DNA of 64,000 bases from Pseudaminobacter sp047739745 (GTDB taxonomy: Bacteria > Pseudomonadota > Alphaproteobacteria > Rhizobiales > Rhizobiaceae): the NCBI RefSeq assembly GCF_047739745.1, contig NZ_JBLLVA010000007.1, positions 124,001 through 188,000 on the forward strand. Reading direction: 5' to 3'. The position numbers and the translations under genes are program-made. Positions within the stretch are counted from its first letter, which is position 1. The number at the start of each line of letters is the position of its first letter. The notes under the pieces are model-generated. The model ran no database searches and was not told the origin of the DNA. It worked only from the letters and a program-made list of their open reading frames with translations. Positions 8,743 through 16,741 of the stretch are shown here, one piece after another.

Positions 8743-8826
8743 CGTTGACGCGGGCCGGGCGGCTACCTACTTCTGCCGAAACCTGCCTTCTTACCTTCCG
8801 TTCACACCACCGGGGACCCGTCACAG

Positions 8827-9591
8827 ATGCCGATCATCGACTTTCTGGCACCACATTTCGCCTTTGTGAGTGACCCCACAGCCTGGGTAGCCCTGCTGAC
8901 GCTGGTCGTGCTCGAAATCGTGCTCGGCATCGACAATCTGATCTTCATCTCCATTTTGACCAACAAACTGCCGGCCCACCAGCAGTCGCGGGCACGTAAG
9001 CTCGGCATTGGCGCCGCGCTTCTGATGCGGCTGGCATTGCTGGCGACGATTTCGATCATCGTGCAACTCACCACGCCGGTGTTCACGGCCCTTGGACATG
9101 GATTCTCCTGGCGCGACATGATCCTGATCGCCGGCGGCCTGTTCCTGGTCTGGAAGGCGACCAAGGAAATCCATCATTCCGTCGATCCCATGGATCACAA
9201 GGATTCCATGGTCGGCGACACGCTGAAGGTCTCCATGGGGGGCGCCATTTTCCAGATCCTCCTGCTCGACCTGGTGTTCTCGATCGACTCGATCATTACC
9301 GCCGTCGGCATGACCGACGAGATCGTCATCATGTATATCGCGGTGATCGCGGCTGTCACGGTGATGCTGGTGGCAGCCGATCCGCTGGCGAAGTTCATCG
9401 CCAAGAACCCCACCATCGTCATGCTGGCGCTCGGCTTCCTGCTGATGATCGGCATGACGCTGATCGCCGACGGCATGGGCTATCATGTGCCGAAGGGCTA
9501 CATCTACGCCGCCATGGGCTTCTCCGCCCTGGTGGAGGGGCTCAACATGCTGGCCCGCAGACGCAAGGCGAAGCACGAGCCGGGAGAGTAG
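8827..9591 (+). CDS. TerC family integral membrane protein, probable metal exporter
   Basis: A 254-residue inner-membrane protein with about seven hydrophobic segments. The two diagnostic acidic TM motifs are VVLEIVLGIDNLIFIS (near residue 26) and DLVFSIDSIITAVG (near 150). TerC-family members such as Alx and MeeY export manganese, and some supply metal to secreted enzymes. The RBS is poor (only a GGGG run at about 8812). No yybP-ykoY Mn riboswitch is evident in the 84 bases upstream. A bidirectional terminator follows directly. Confidence 0.9.
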   Translation: MPIIDFLAPHFAFVSDPTAWVALLTLVVLEIVLGIDNLIFISILTNKLPAHQQSRARKLGIGAALLMRLALLATISIIVQLTTPVFTALGHGFSWRDMILIAGGLFLVWKATKEIHHSVDPMDHKDSMVGDTLKVSMGGAIFQILLLDLVFSIDSIITAVGMTDEIVIMYIAVIAAVTVMLVAADPLAKFIAKNPTIVMLALGFLLMIGMTLIADGMGYHVPKGYIYAAMGFSALVEGLNMLARRRKAKHEPGE

Positions 9592-9595
9592 GCAG

Positions 9596-9620
9596 CGGGC
9601 GCCTTGCGGCGCCCGTTTTT
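9596..9620 (+). terminator. Rho-independent terminator after terC
   Basis: Perfect 8-bp stem CGGGCGCC / GGCGCCCG (9596-9603 and 9608-9615) with a TTGC loop and T5. It separates terC from the convergent SRPBCC gene, whose stop codon starts at 9622. Confidence 0.88.
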
Positions 9621-10099
9621 CATTTGTCCTCGCTGGAGGTCGGCAACTCGCCGCGCATTTCGCTCGGGTAAAAGCCTTCGCGCAGATTGATGCCGTATTC
9701 GAGCCAGGCCTTCATGCAGGACAGCATCTCCGCCCAGCCTTCGCAATTGCCGTAGGAGGCGTGACGGCCGGTTTCGTCCTCGCGCCATCCGGACTCGGCG
9801 ATCGTCACGAAGGTGGCGCCATCGTCGAGCGGCTTGAAGGTCATCTCGATCCTCGTCTTGTAGCGGGGCTCGCTTTCCGGCCCGTCCCAGCGCAGCACGA
9901 TGCGCTCCGACGGCACCACCTCGTCCACTTCCACCGGCACGGACTTCCACCACGTAACCGTCGTGCCGGCAACGAGCGGCGCGCTGGCGCCGCCAAGCGT
10001 GGTGAAATAGGCGCTGAGCTTTTTCGGATTGACCACCGCGTCGAACACTTCGGCAACCGGCTTGGCGATGCGTCCCGATACCTTGAATCCCAGAGACAT
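9620..10099 (-). CDS. SRPBCC / AHSA1 domain protein
   Basis: A 159-residue START-like (SRPBCC) ligand-binding domain of the AHSA1 type: VSGRIAKPVAEVFDAVVNPKKLSAYF at the N-terminus, a KSVPVEVDEVVPSERIVLRW middle, and a C-terminal helix containing CEGWAEMLSCMKAWLEYG. Such cytoplasmic domains bind small hydrophobic ligands; no specific ligand can be read here. It is divergent from an ArsR-family regulator, with which AHSA1 genes are commonly paired. Its RBS AAGGGAG is strong. The shared operator at 10120-10151 probably controls it. Confidence 0.9.
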   Translation of the reverse strand: MSLGFKVSGRIAKPVAEVFDAVVNPKKLSAYFTTLGGASAPLVAGTTVTWWKSVPVEVDEVVPSERIVLRWDGPESEPRYKTRIEMTFKPLDDGATFVTIAESGWREDETGRHASYGNCEGWAEMLSCMKAWLEYGINLREGFYPSEMRGELPTSSEDK

Positions 10100-10119
10100 G
10101 GGTTATCTCCCTTCCTTGT

Positions 10120-10151
10120 CTATGCGTTCATAGTGTTATAAAAATATAACA
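10120..10151. promoter_or_regulatory. Twin palindromic operator of the SRPBCC/arsR divergent pair
   Basis: Two abutting perfect inverted repeats fill the region: CTATG-CGTT-CATAG (10120-10133) and TGTTATA-AAAA-TATAACA (10134-10151). The second contains the only good -10 elements (TATAAA at 10137-10142 on the plus strand, and similar on the minus strand) and its last base is the A of the arsR start codon. A dimeric winged-helix repressor is the expected ligand, blocking both promoters. Confidence 0.75.
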
Positions 10152-10474
10152 TGTCAAGCGAATCGGAAGACGACCGTGTTTTCAAGGCTCTGGCCAACAG
10201 CCGCCGGCGTGCCATGCTCGATTGCCTGAAGGACGGTCCGAGAACCACGGGCATGCTGTGCGAGACCTTCCCCGACATGGACCGCTGCACCGTGATGCAG
10301 CACCTGAAGGTCCTTGAGGACGCCGAATTGATCGTCGCCCGACGCGAGGGACGCGAGCGTTGGAATCACCTCAACTCATTGCCGATCAAGCACATTCATG
10401 ACCGCTGGATCAGCGAGTATGCAGCACATGCGATGAATATTCTCGACCGCCTGAAATCCGATCTGGAAGGATGA
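10151..10474 (+). CDS. ArsR-family transcriptional regulator
   Basis: A 107-residue winged-helix repressor: VFKALANSRRRAMLDCLKDG is the usual N-terminal helix pair, and CTVMQHLKVLEDAELIVARREGRERW gives the recognition helix and wing. It lacks the metal-binding CxC of ArsR or SmtB, so it belongs to the subgroup that partners SRPBCC proteins. The ATG at 10151 is the only in-frame start before the conserved region. It has no Shine-Dalgarno and lies inside the operator, which suggests a leaderless transcript. No in-frame GTG or TTG follows that would retain the first helix. Confidence 0.92.
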   Translation: MSSESEDDRVFKALANSRRRAMLDCLKDGPRTTGMLCETFPDMDRCTVMQHLKVLEDAELIVARREGRERWNHLNSLPIKHIHDRWISEYAAHAMNILDRLKSDLEG

Positions 10475-10484
10475 CCGGACCCGC

Positions 10485-11063
10485 TCAGATGTCCTTGCCG
10501 CCGGGCTCGGGAATGAGCATCGAGCGCTCCTTAAGCCATGGGTGGATTTCTACCGCTTCGCGCAGTGCCTTCTGGCCGGCTTCCATCCGCCCTTGGCGCA
10601 TCAGCACAAGTGCCCTGCCCGAGAGCGCCGCGAAATGCCTCGGCTCGAGCTTCAGCGCCTGCTCGACATCCTCGAGCGCGCCGTCGAAATCCTCCCGCAG
10701 GAAGCGGATGAACGCCCGCTGGTTCCAGGCCTCGGCATAGGTGGGAGCGGCCGCGACGACGCCGTCCAGCAGCTTCAGCGCGCGCTCGTAGTCGTAGGAT
10801 TCCCGGGCATCCATCGCCTGCTTGACGGTGCGGGCGATATCCGGCGTCGGCGCTTCGGCCATCCACATTTCCCAGATCGCGTGTTCGATCGCCCGGCCCT
10901 CGGCTTCGGTGCGCGCCTTCTTCAATTGATCGAAGAGACGGTCGCGATGCGTCTGTTCCGTACGTTCGGTTTCGACGGGTTCGACCGCGCCGGCCCAACC
11001 CGCAGGCGAAAGTAGCGACGTGGCCACCAGAAGCACATAGGTCAGACCGAAATGCGGATTCAT
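10485..11063 (-). CDS. Secreted TPR protein (paralogue of 1971-2561)
   Basis: A 192-residue protein with a signal peptide (residues 7-27, likely cleavage after GWAGA) and a TPR-like helical body. Shared with the 1971-2561 protein are a LF.QLK helix, a tryptophan-containing helix (IWEMWMAEA versus IQEEWNNSG), then ALKLLDGVV..AP.YAEAWNQRA and LKLEPRHFAALSGRALV. It is probably periplasmic; the function is unknown. It is convergent with the arsR gene, ten bases away. Confidence 0.8.
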   Translation of the reverse strand: MNPHFGLTYVLLVATSLLSPAGWAGAVEPVETERTEQTHRDRLFDQLKKARTEAEGRAIEHAIWEMWMAEAPTPDIARTVKQAMDARESYDYERALKLLDGVVAAAPTYAEAWNQRAFIRFLREDFDGALEDVEQALKLEPRHFAALSGRALVLMRQGRMEAGQKALREAVEIHPWLKERSMLIPEPGGKDI

Positions 11064-11347
11064 CCCAAACCTCGAGCCCCGAGCGTATGCCGACTTCAGG
11101 CGGACAGTTTAGCGCAGAATCCGCGAAATCGAAATTCCGGGCGCCTTGCAGGAGACGCACTGCAGCGCCGTGCCCTTCTGGACGTAACACGCCAACCTGG
11201 TTTATAAGCGCCGCCATTCCAGCGACAGCGCCGCGCGTCCGGTCGGGTGCGCCACGGACGCTCAGAACCGACGCATAGTCTCTTGCGAAAATCGGTGACG
11301 GTTTTTTAGGCCTGTGCGCTAGCGACACGAAGACGAAAAGGGGTCCC

Positions 11348-12097
11348 ATGGCCGGCCATTCACAATTCAAGAACATCATGCACCGCAAGGGCCGCCAGGA
11401 TGCGGTCCGTTCGAAGATGTTTTCCAAGCTGGCGCGCGAGATCACCGTCGCCGCCAAGGCAGGTCTACCCGATCCTGCGATGAACCCGCGGTTGCGGCTG
11501 GCGATCCAGAACGCCAAGGCCGAATCCATGCCCAAGGACAACATTCAGCGCGCCATCAACAAGGCAGCGGGCGGCGAGGCGGAAAATTACGAAGAAGTGC
11601 GCTATGAGGGCTACGGGCCGGGCGGCGTTGCCGTTATCGTCGAAGTGCTGACCGACAACCGCAACCGTTCCGCCTCCAATGTGCGCGCCGCCTTCACCAA
11701 GGCCGGCGGTGCACTCGGCGAAACCGGCTCGGTGGCCTTCATGTGGAACCGGGTGGGTGAAATATACTATCCGGCGGCGGCCGGCAGCGCCGACAAGGTC
11801 ATGGAGGCCGCGATCGAAGCCGGCGCCGACGACGTCGAGACCGACGAGGACGGCCACACCATCATCTGCAGCTTCGAAAATCTCGGCGACGTTTCCAAGG
11901 CGCTCGAAGCGGCGCTCGGGGAAGCCGAATCCGTGAAGGCGGTCTGGAAGCCGCAGAACAACATCCCCGTCGACGAAGATCGCGCGCAGTCGATCCTGAA
12001 GCTCGTCGCGACGCTCGAAGACGATGACGACGTGCAGAATGTCTACGTCAATTTCGAGGTGGACGAGGCGACCATGGCCAAGCTCAGCGCCGAATGA
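11348..12097 (+). CDS. yebC: YebC/PmpR family protein
   Basis: A 249-residue cytoplasmic YebC/TACO1-fold protein: MAGHSQFKNIMHRKGRQDA is the family N-terminus, with the GGVAVIVEVLTDNRNRSASNVRAAF core and a C-terminal DDDDVQNVYVNFEV. Members have been described as DNA-binding regulators and, more recently, as factors that relieve ribosome stalling at polyproline. In many alphaproteobacteria yebC stands just before ruvC; here ruvC is 14 kb away. The stop overlaps the next gene by ATGA. Confidence 0.95.
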   Translation: MAGHSQFKNIMHRKGRQDAVRSKMFSKLAREITVAAKAGLPDPAMNPRLRLAIQNAKAESMPKDNIQRAINKAAGGEAENYEEVRYEGYGPGGVAVIVEVLTDNRNRSASNVRAAFTKAGGALGETGSVAFMWNRVGEIYYPAAAGSADKVMEAAIEAGADDVETDEDGHTIICSFENLGDVSKALEAALGEAESVKAVWKPQNNIPVDEDRAQSILKLVATLEDDDDVQNVYVNFEVDEATMAKLSAE

Positions 12098-12387
12098 CCG
12101 AAGTTCCCGCGCCCAGGGCACGCATCACGATCACCTATTGCACCCAGTGCATGTGGCTTTTGCGTGCCGGCTGGATGGCGCAAGAGCTTCTCTCTACATT
12201 TGGCCAGGACCTGGGCGAGGTGGCGCTGGTGCCCGGCACCGGCGGCATCTTCACCGTCGCCTGCGACGGCGAACTGATCTGGGACCGCAAGCGCGACGGC
12301 GGCTTTCCCGAGGCGGCGAAACTCAAGCAGCTTGTCCGCGACCGCATCGATCCCGGCCGCGATCTCGGCCATTCCGACCGCAAATAG
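12094..12387 (+). CDS. SelT/SelW/SelH-type redox protein
   Basis: A 97-residue thioredoxin-like protein of the Rdx (SelW-like) family. An N-terminal beta strand leads into YCTQCMW, a CxxC that replaces the CxxU of selenoproteins. The GTGGIFTVACDGELIWDRKRDGGFPEA segment is typical of the family. It is cytoplasmic with a presumed thiol-redox role. The start overlaps the yebC stop by four bases, so its translation depends on yebC. A terminator follows. Confidence 0.9.
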   Translation: MTEVPAPRARITITYCTQCMWLLRAGWMAQELLSTFGQDLGEVALVPGTGGIFTVACDGELIWDRKRDGGFPEAAKLKQLVRDRIDPGRDLGHSDRK

Positions 12388-12411
12388 GCGGCCATCACCG
12401 CTTCGAACCAA

Positions 12412-12445
12412 CAAAAAAACCCGCCTCGAAAGGCGGGCTTTTTTA
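12412..12445. terminator. Bidirectional terminator between the SelW-like gene and rpmE
   Basis: An A7 run, stem CCCGCCT (12420-12426) / AGGCGGG (12431-12437) with a CGAA loop, then C and T6. The flanking A and T tracts let it serve both convergent genes. Confidence 0.92.
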
Positions 12446-12466
12446 TGATCCTTGCGATGGCGCGGC

Positions 12467-12688
12467 TTAGATGCCGAGGCCTTCGTAACGCTTCTTGAAC
12501 TTCGAGAGGCGGCCACCGCGATCGACCAACGTCTGCTGACCGCCGGTCCAGGCCGGGTGCGTCGAAGGATCGATGTCGAGGTTCATCGTGTCCCCTTCCT
12601 TGCCCCAGGTCGAGCGGGTCAGGTATTCGGTGCCGTCGGTCATGACGACCTTGATGGTGTGGTAGTCGGGATGGATATCGCTCTTCAT
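12467..12688 (-). CDS. rpmE: 50S ribosomal protein L31
   Basis: A 73-residue L31: MKSDIHPDYHTIKVVMTDGTEY, STWGKEGDTMNLDIDPSTHPAWTGG and a basic C-terminus. It has no cysteines, so it is the zinc-independent form usual in rhizobia. It is transcribed alone, divergent from the ABC exporter, with a terminator at 12412-12445. The RBS is weak in the visible leader. Confidence 0.95.
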   Translation of the reverse strand: MKSDIHPDYHTIKVVMTDGTEYLTRSTWGKEGDTMNLDIDPSTHPAWTGGQQTLVDRGGRLSKFKKRYEGLGI

Positions 12689-12882
12689 CGGTCTGTTCCT
12701 GGATGCGCCATGCGGCCCGGCGCCTGCCCTGCGGCGATGCGCCTCTTTTGAAAACTTGAAGCCGCAGCTATTGAGAAGCCACGGCTTTCAAAAACGGTCG
12801 GCGTGCCTATACAACAGGCCAAATTGAATCACAAGGCCGCAACCCGGCACTTTCACGCGATGCGGCCAAGGGGACTGACACG

Positions 12883-14685
12883 ATGGCGCAGACAGCGCAG
12901 ACCGCGCAGGAGGCCCGCCGGCGTTCATTGAAGCCACTGCGGCGGCTGTCGCCCTACATCACCCGCTATCGCGGGCTGGTGGTCGGCGCGATCGTGTCGC
13001 TCATCCTGGCGGCGGTAACGACGCTCACACTGCCGATAGCCGTGCGGCGCATGATCGACCACGGCTTCTCGACTTCCGATTCGAGTTTCATCACCAACTA
13101 TTTCGCCATGCTGTTGGCGGTGGCTGCTGTGCTCGCCATGGCTTCCGCCAGCCGCTACTACTTCGTCATCACGCTTGGCGAGCGCATCGTGGCCGACATC
13201 CGCCGCGACGTTTTCATCCACGTCACCCGCCTGTCGCCCTCCTTCTTCGACACGGCGCAGTCGGGCGAAATCGTTTCGCGTCTTACCGCCGACACCACGC
13301 AGGTTAAATCCGCAGTCGGCGCCACCGCATCGGTGGCCTTGCGCAACGTCATTCTCGGACTTGGCGCGCTCACCATGATGGTGGTGACCAGCCCCAAGCT
13401 TTCCGGTCTCGTCATCGCCGCCATTCCGCTGATTGTGCTGCCGCTGGTCGCTTTCGGCCGCTCGGTGCGCCGCAAGTCGCGCGCCGCCCAGGACACGCTG
13501 GCTGACGCTACCGCCTATGCCAGCGAGCAGATCGGCGCGATGCGCGTGCTGCAGGCCTTCACCAACGAAAAACTGGTGACGGGCCGGTTCGCACATTCGG
13601 TGGACGTGGCCTTCGAGGCGGCGCGCTCGTCGGTGTTCGCGCGCTCCTTCCTGACCTTCTTTGCCATCTTCACCATTTTCGCTTCGGTGGTGGCGGTGCT
13701 GTGGTTCGGGTCGCGCGACGTGCTGGCGGGAACGCTGTCGCCGGGTACGCTCGGCCAGTTCCTGCTCTATTCGGTATTTGCCGCCGGCGCCCTCGGCGCG
13801 CTTTCGGAGGTCTGGGGCGAACTGGCGCAAGCAGCAGGTGCGGCCGAGCGGCTGACCGAGATCCTGGCGGAAGTCCCGGCCATTGCCATGCCCGCCAACC
13901 CGCAAGCCCTGCCGAAGCCCGCCCAGGGCCTGCTCGAATTCCGCAACGTGTCGTTCGCCTATCCGGCCCGCCCGGACAAGCCGACGCTACATGAGGTGAG
14001 CTTCACCATCAACCCGGGGGAGACGGTGGCCATCGTCGGCCCTTCGGGGGCCGGCAAGAGCACCGTCTTTTCGCTGATCCTGCGCTTCTACGACCCGGAT
14101 TCGGGTACGGTGCTGATCGACGGGGTCGACATCAGCAAGGCCGATCCGCAGGCCGTGCGTGGACGCACCGCCATCGTGCCGCAGGATGTCACCATCTTCG
14201 CCGCCAGTGCCCGCGAAAACGTCGCTTTCGGCAAGCCCGGCGCTTCCGACAAGGAAATCGAGACCGCGGCCAGGGACGCGCTTGCCGATGAATTCATCGA
14301 CAAGCTGGAGAAAGGCTATGACACGCCGGTCGGCGAACGCGGCGTCATGCTTTCCGGCGGACAACGCCAGCGCGTGGCGATCGCACGCGCCATCCTGCGC
14401 GACGCGCCGATCCTGTTGCTCGACGAAGCAACGTCGGCTCTCGACGCACAAAGCGAGACTTTGGTGCAGACCGCGCTCGAACGGCTGATGAAGGGCCGCA
14501 CCACCATCGTCGTCGCCCATCGTCTGGCGACAGTGCTGAAAGCCGACCGCATCCTGGTGATGGACGGCGGGCGCATCGTCGAAGAGGGCACCCATGCGAG
14601 CCTCGTGCGCAAGGGCGGCATCTATGCCGAACTCGCCAAGCTTCAGTTCGAAACCGGGGCGACGGCTTTCCAGGCGGCGGAATAG
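12883..14685 (+). CDS. ABC exporter, fused membrane and ATPase domains (MsbA-like)
   Basis: A 600-residue half-transporter that should work as a homodimer in the inner membrane. Residues 20-310 form a type-I exporter membrane domain with six predicted helices. The ATPase domain follows, with GPSGAGKST (Walker A), LSGGQRQRVAIARA (signature), ILLLDEATSALD (Walker B) and VAHRLATV (switch His). All catalytic residues are present. MsbA-like lipid export or multidrug export are both possible; the substrate cannot be read from sequence. It stands alone, divergent from rpmE. Confidence 0.93.
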   Translation: MAQTAQTAQEARRRSLKPLRRLSPYITRYRGLVVGAIVSLILAAVTTLTLPIAVRRMIDHGFSTSDSSFITNYFAMLLAVAAVLAMASASRYYFVITLGERIVADIRRDVFIHVTRLSPSFFDTAQSGEIVSRLTADTTQVKSAVGATASVALRNVILGLGALTMMVVTSPKLSGLVIAAIPLIVLPLVAFGRSVRRKSRAAQDTLADATAYASEQIGAMRVLQAFTNEKLVTGRFAHSVDVAFEAARSSVFARSFLTFFAIFTIFASVVAVLWFGSRDVLAGTLSPGTLGQFLLYSVFAAGALGALSEVWGELAQAAGAAERLTEILAEVPAIAMPANPQALPKPAQGLLEFRNVSFAYPARPDKPTLHEVSFTINPGETVAIVGPSGAGKSTVFSLILRFYDPDSGTVLIDGVDISKADPQAVRGRTAIVPQDVTIFAASARENVAFGKPGASDKEIETAARDALADEFIDKLEKGYDTPVGERGVMLSGGQRQRVAIARAILRDAPILLLDEATSALDAQSETLVQTALERLMKGRTTIVVAHRLATVLKADRILVMDGGRIVEEGTHASLVRKGGIYAELAKLQFETGATAFQAAE

Positions 14686-14831
14686 AAAATCGAGTTGGGT
14701 GAGCAGATGCAGCGGGCGTCCATTGGACGTAAGCGCCTCGAAAGCCGCCTGCTTCAATCGGGGCGGTTGTCATGCCGCAAGTTGCCATGCTTTCATGAAT
14801 GCGAGCGGGCGGGAAGCGCCAGGGGGAATTG

Positions 14832-15710
14832 ATGGCCAGCAAGCCTTTAGTCGCGGCATTTTTCGACGAACGCACCTACTCCCTCCAATATGTCGTGAGC
14901 GATCCCGCCACCAAGCGCTGTGCCATCATCGATCCGGTGCTCGATTTCGACGAAAAATCCGGCGCGACCGCCACCCATAACGCCGACCGTCTGCTTTCCT
15001 ACATCGCCGAGGAAAAGCTGGAACTGGAGTGGATTCTCGACACGCACCCCCATGCGGATCACTTCTCCGCCGCCGCCTATCTGAAGCGCCGGACCGGCGT
15101 CCAGATGGCGATCGGCGCTAGGATCGTCGAGGTCCAGAAATTGTGGCGCGACATCTACAACTGGCCGGCACTCCCGGTGGACGGCTCTCAATGGGACCGG
15201 CTCTTTGCCGACGGCGACCGGTTCAAGATCGGCGAAATCGAAGCATCGGCGCTCCACTCGCCGGGGCACACGCTCGCCTCGATCACCTATGTCGTCGGCG
15301 ATGCGGCCTTCGTCCACGATACATTGTTCATGCCTGACGGCGGCACCGCCCGCGCCGATTTCCCGGGAGGCAGCGCAAGCCAGCTCTGGCGATCGATCCA
15401 GGCGCTTCTCGCCCTGCCTGACGATACGCGGCTGTTCACCGGCCACGACTACTTGCCGGGCGGCCGTGAGGTGCGCTGGCAAAGCAGCGTCGCCGCGCAA
15501 AAGCGTGAAAACATCCATCTGACACGCTATCGCAGCGAGGCCGAATTCGTCGCCATGCGCGAGGCTCGCGACAAGACCTTGCCGATGCCGAAGCTCATCC
15601 TCCATGCGCTCCAGGTCAACATCAACGGTGCCCGTCTGCCGGAGCCGGAAGCCAACGGCAAGCGCTACCTGAAGTTTCCGCTCGATGCGCTCAACGGCGC
15701 CGCCTGGTAG
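14832..15710 (+). CDS. MBL-fold hydrolase, ETHE1/Blh-like
   Basis: A 292-residue metallo-beta-lactamase-fold protein with THPHADHFSAA (HxHxDH), a SPGHTLAS His and TGHDYLPGG, the iron-binding pattern of ETHE1-type persulfide dioxygenases and the related Blh proteins. These oxidise glutathione persulfide or are tied to sulfide handling. The C-terminal extension (LPMPKLILHALQVNINGARLPEPE) is typical of the Blh subgroup. The start at 14832 follows AGGGGGAATTG. No rhodanese or sulfide:quinone gene is nearby. Confidence 0.88.
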   Translation: MASKPLVAAFFDERTYSLQYVVSDPATKRCAIIDPVLDFDEKSGATATHNADRLLSYIAEEKLELEWILDTHPHADHFSAAAYLKRRTGVQMAIGARIVEVQKLWRDIYNWPALPVDGSQWDRLFADGDRFKIGEIEASALHSPGHTLASITYVVGDAAFVHDTLFMPDGGTARADFPGGSASQLWRSIQALLALPDDTRLFTGHDYLPGGREVRWQSSVAAQKRENIHLTRYRSEAEFVAMREARDKTLPMPKLILHALQVNINGARLPEPEANGKRYLKFPLDALNGAAW

Positions 15711-15712
15711 GA

Positions 15713-16741
15713 TCAGCGTTCGGTCAGCTTGAGTTCGATGCGGCGGTTTCTCGACCGCGCCTCCTCATTGTCGGCGGCGTCAAGCGGCTGGAATTCTCCG
15801 AAGCCGGCCGCGACCAGGCGGTTGGCGGGAACGCCGTTCTCGATCAGGAATTTGACCACCGAGGTCGCGCGCGCCGAGGACAGTTCCCAATTGTCGCGAT
15901 AGCGGCCGGAGCCGGAGAGCGGCCGGTCATCGGTATGGCCGTCGACGCGCAGCACCCAGTTGATCTCAGGTGGAATTTCCTTTTGCAGCTCGATGATCGC
16001 GTCGGCGAGCTTCCTCATCTCGACGCGGCCGGCATCGTTGATAACTTCCGAGCCGATGGGAAACAGCACTTCCGACTGGAAAACGAAACGGTCGCCGACG
16101 ATGCGGATGTTCTCGCGGTCGGACAGGATTTCGCGCAACCGCCCGAAGAAATCGGAACGATAGCGGTTCAACTCCTGCACACGCTGCGCCAGCGCGACGT
16201 TGAGGCGACGGCCGAGGTCCGCGATCTTGGTGTTGGATTCGCGATCCTTGGCCTCTGAGGCTTCAAGCGCCTGCTCCAGCGCGCCGATCTGCTTGCGCAG
16301 AGCCGCGATCTGCTGGTTGAGAAGCTCGACCTGCGACAGCGCCCGTTGGCTGATCTGGCGCTCATTGTCGAGTTCGCCGCTCAGCGAGCCGATGCGCGCA
16401 TTCGCCTCGGCGTCTGCGCCTGCACCTTGCGCCAGAAGCTGCTCGAGCCGGCTCTTCTCGGCTTCGGCGGCGGAAAGCGAGGCTTGCAAATTGGCAAGCG
16501 CATCCTGCGCGTCCTGCGTGTTGGATTGCTCCAGCGCCAGAAGCTGCGTCAGTTCGTTGATCTGCGAGTTGAGGCGGTTCAGCACCGCATCCTTGCCGGT
16601 GATTTCGCGGCTGAGCAGGTATTGCGCCAGAACGAAGACCGAAAGCAGGAACATGATGGCGAGAAGCAGGGTCGACAGCGCGTCGACGAAACCCGGCCAG
16701 TAGTCGACACGGCGGTCGCTGCGCCTGCGGGCAAGCGCCAT
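15713..16741 (-). CDS. MotB/OmpA-like peptidoglycan-binding protein of a stator-like pair
   Basis: A 342-residue protein: a short basic cytoplasmic start, one TM helix (residues 17-44) containing Asp20 in GFVDALSTLLL at the place of the proton-carrying Asp of MotB, a long coiled coil (about 50-165, rich in L, E, Q and A), and a C-terminal OmpA domain (about 205-342) with RVDGHTDDRPLSGSGRYRDNWELSSARA and NRRIELKL for peptidoglycan binding. The start overlaps the stop of the MotA-like gene by one base (TGATG). No flagellar gene is nearby; the function is unknown. Confidence 0.87.
   Translation of the reverse strand: MALARRRSDRRVDYWPGFVDALSTLLLAIMFLLSVFVLAQYLLSREITGKDAVLNRLNSQINELTQLLALEQSNTQDAQDALANLQASLSAAEAEKSRLEQLLAQGAGADAEANARIGSLSGELDNERQISQRALSQVELLNQQIAALRKQIGALEQALEASEAKDRESNTKIADLGRRLNVALAQRVQELNRYRSDFFGRLREILSDRENIRIVGDRFVFQSEVLFPIGSEVINDAGRVEMRKLADAIIELQKEIPPEINWVLRVDGHTDDRPLSGSGRYRDNWELSSARATSVVKFLIENGVPANRLVAAGFGEFQPLDAADNEEARSRNRRIELKLTER

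Noticed and set aside
8743..8826. yybP-ykoY manganese riboswitch before terC
   Set aside because: The 84-base leader lacks a recognisable riboswitch fold and is too short.
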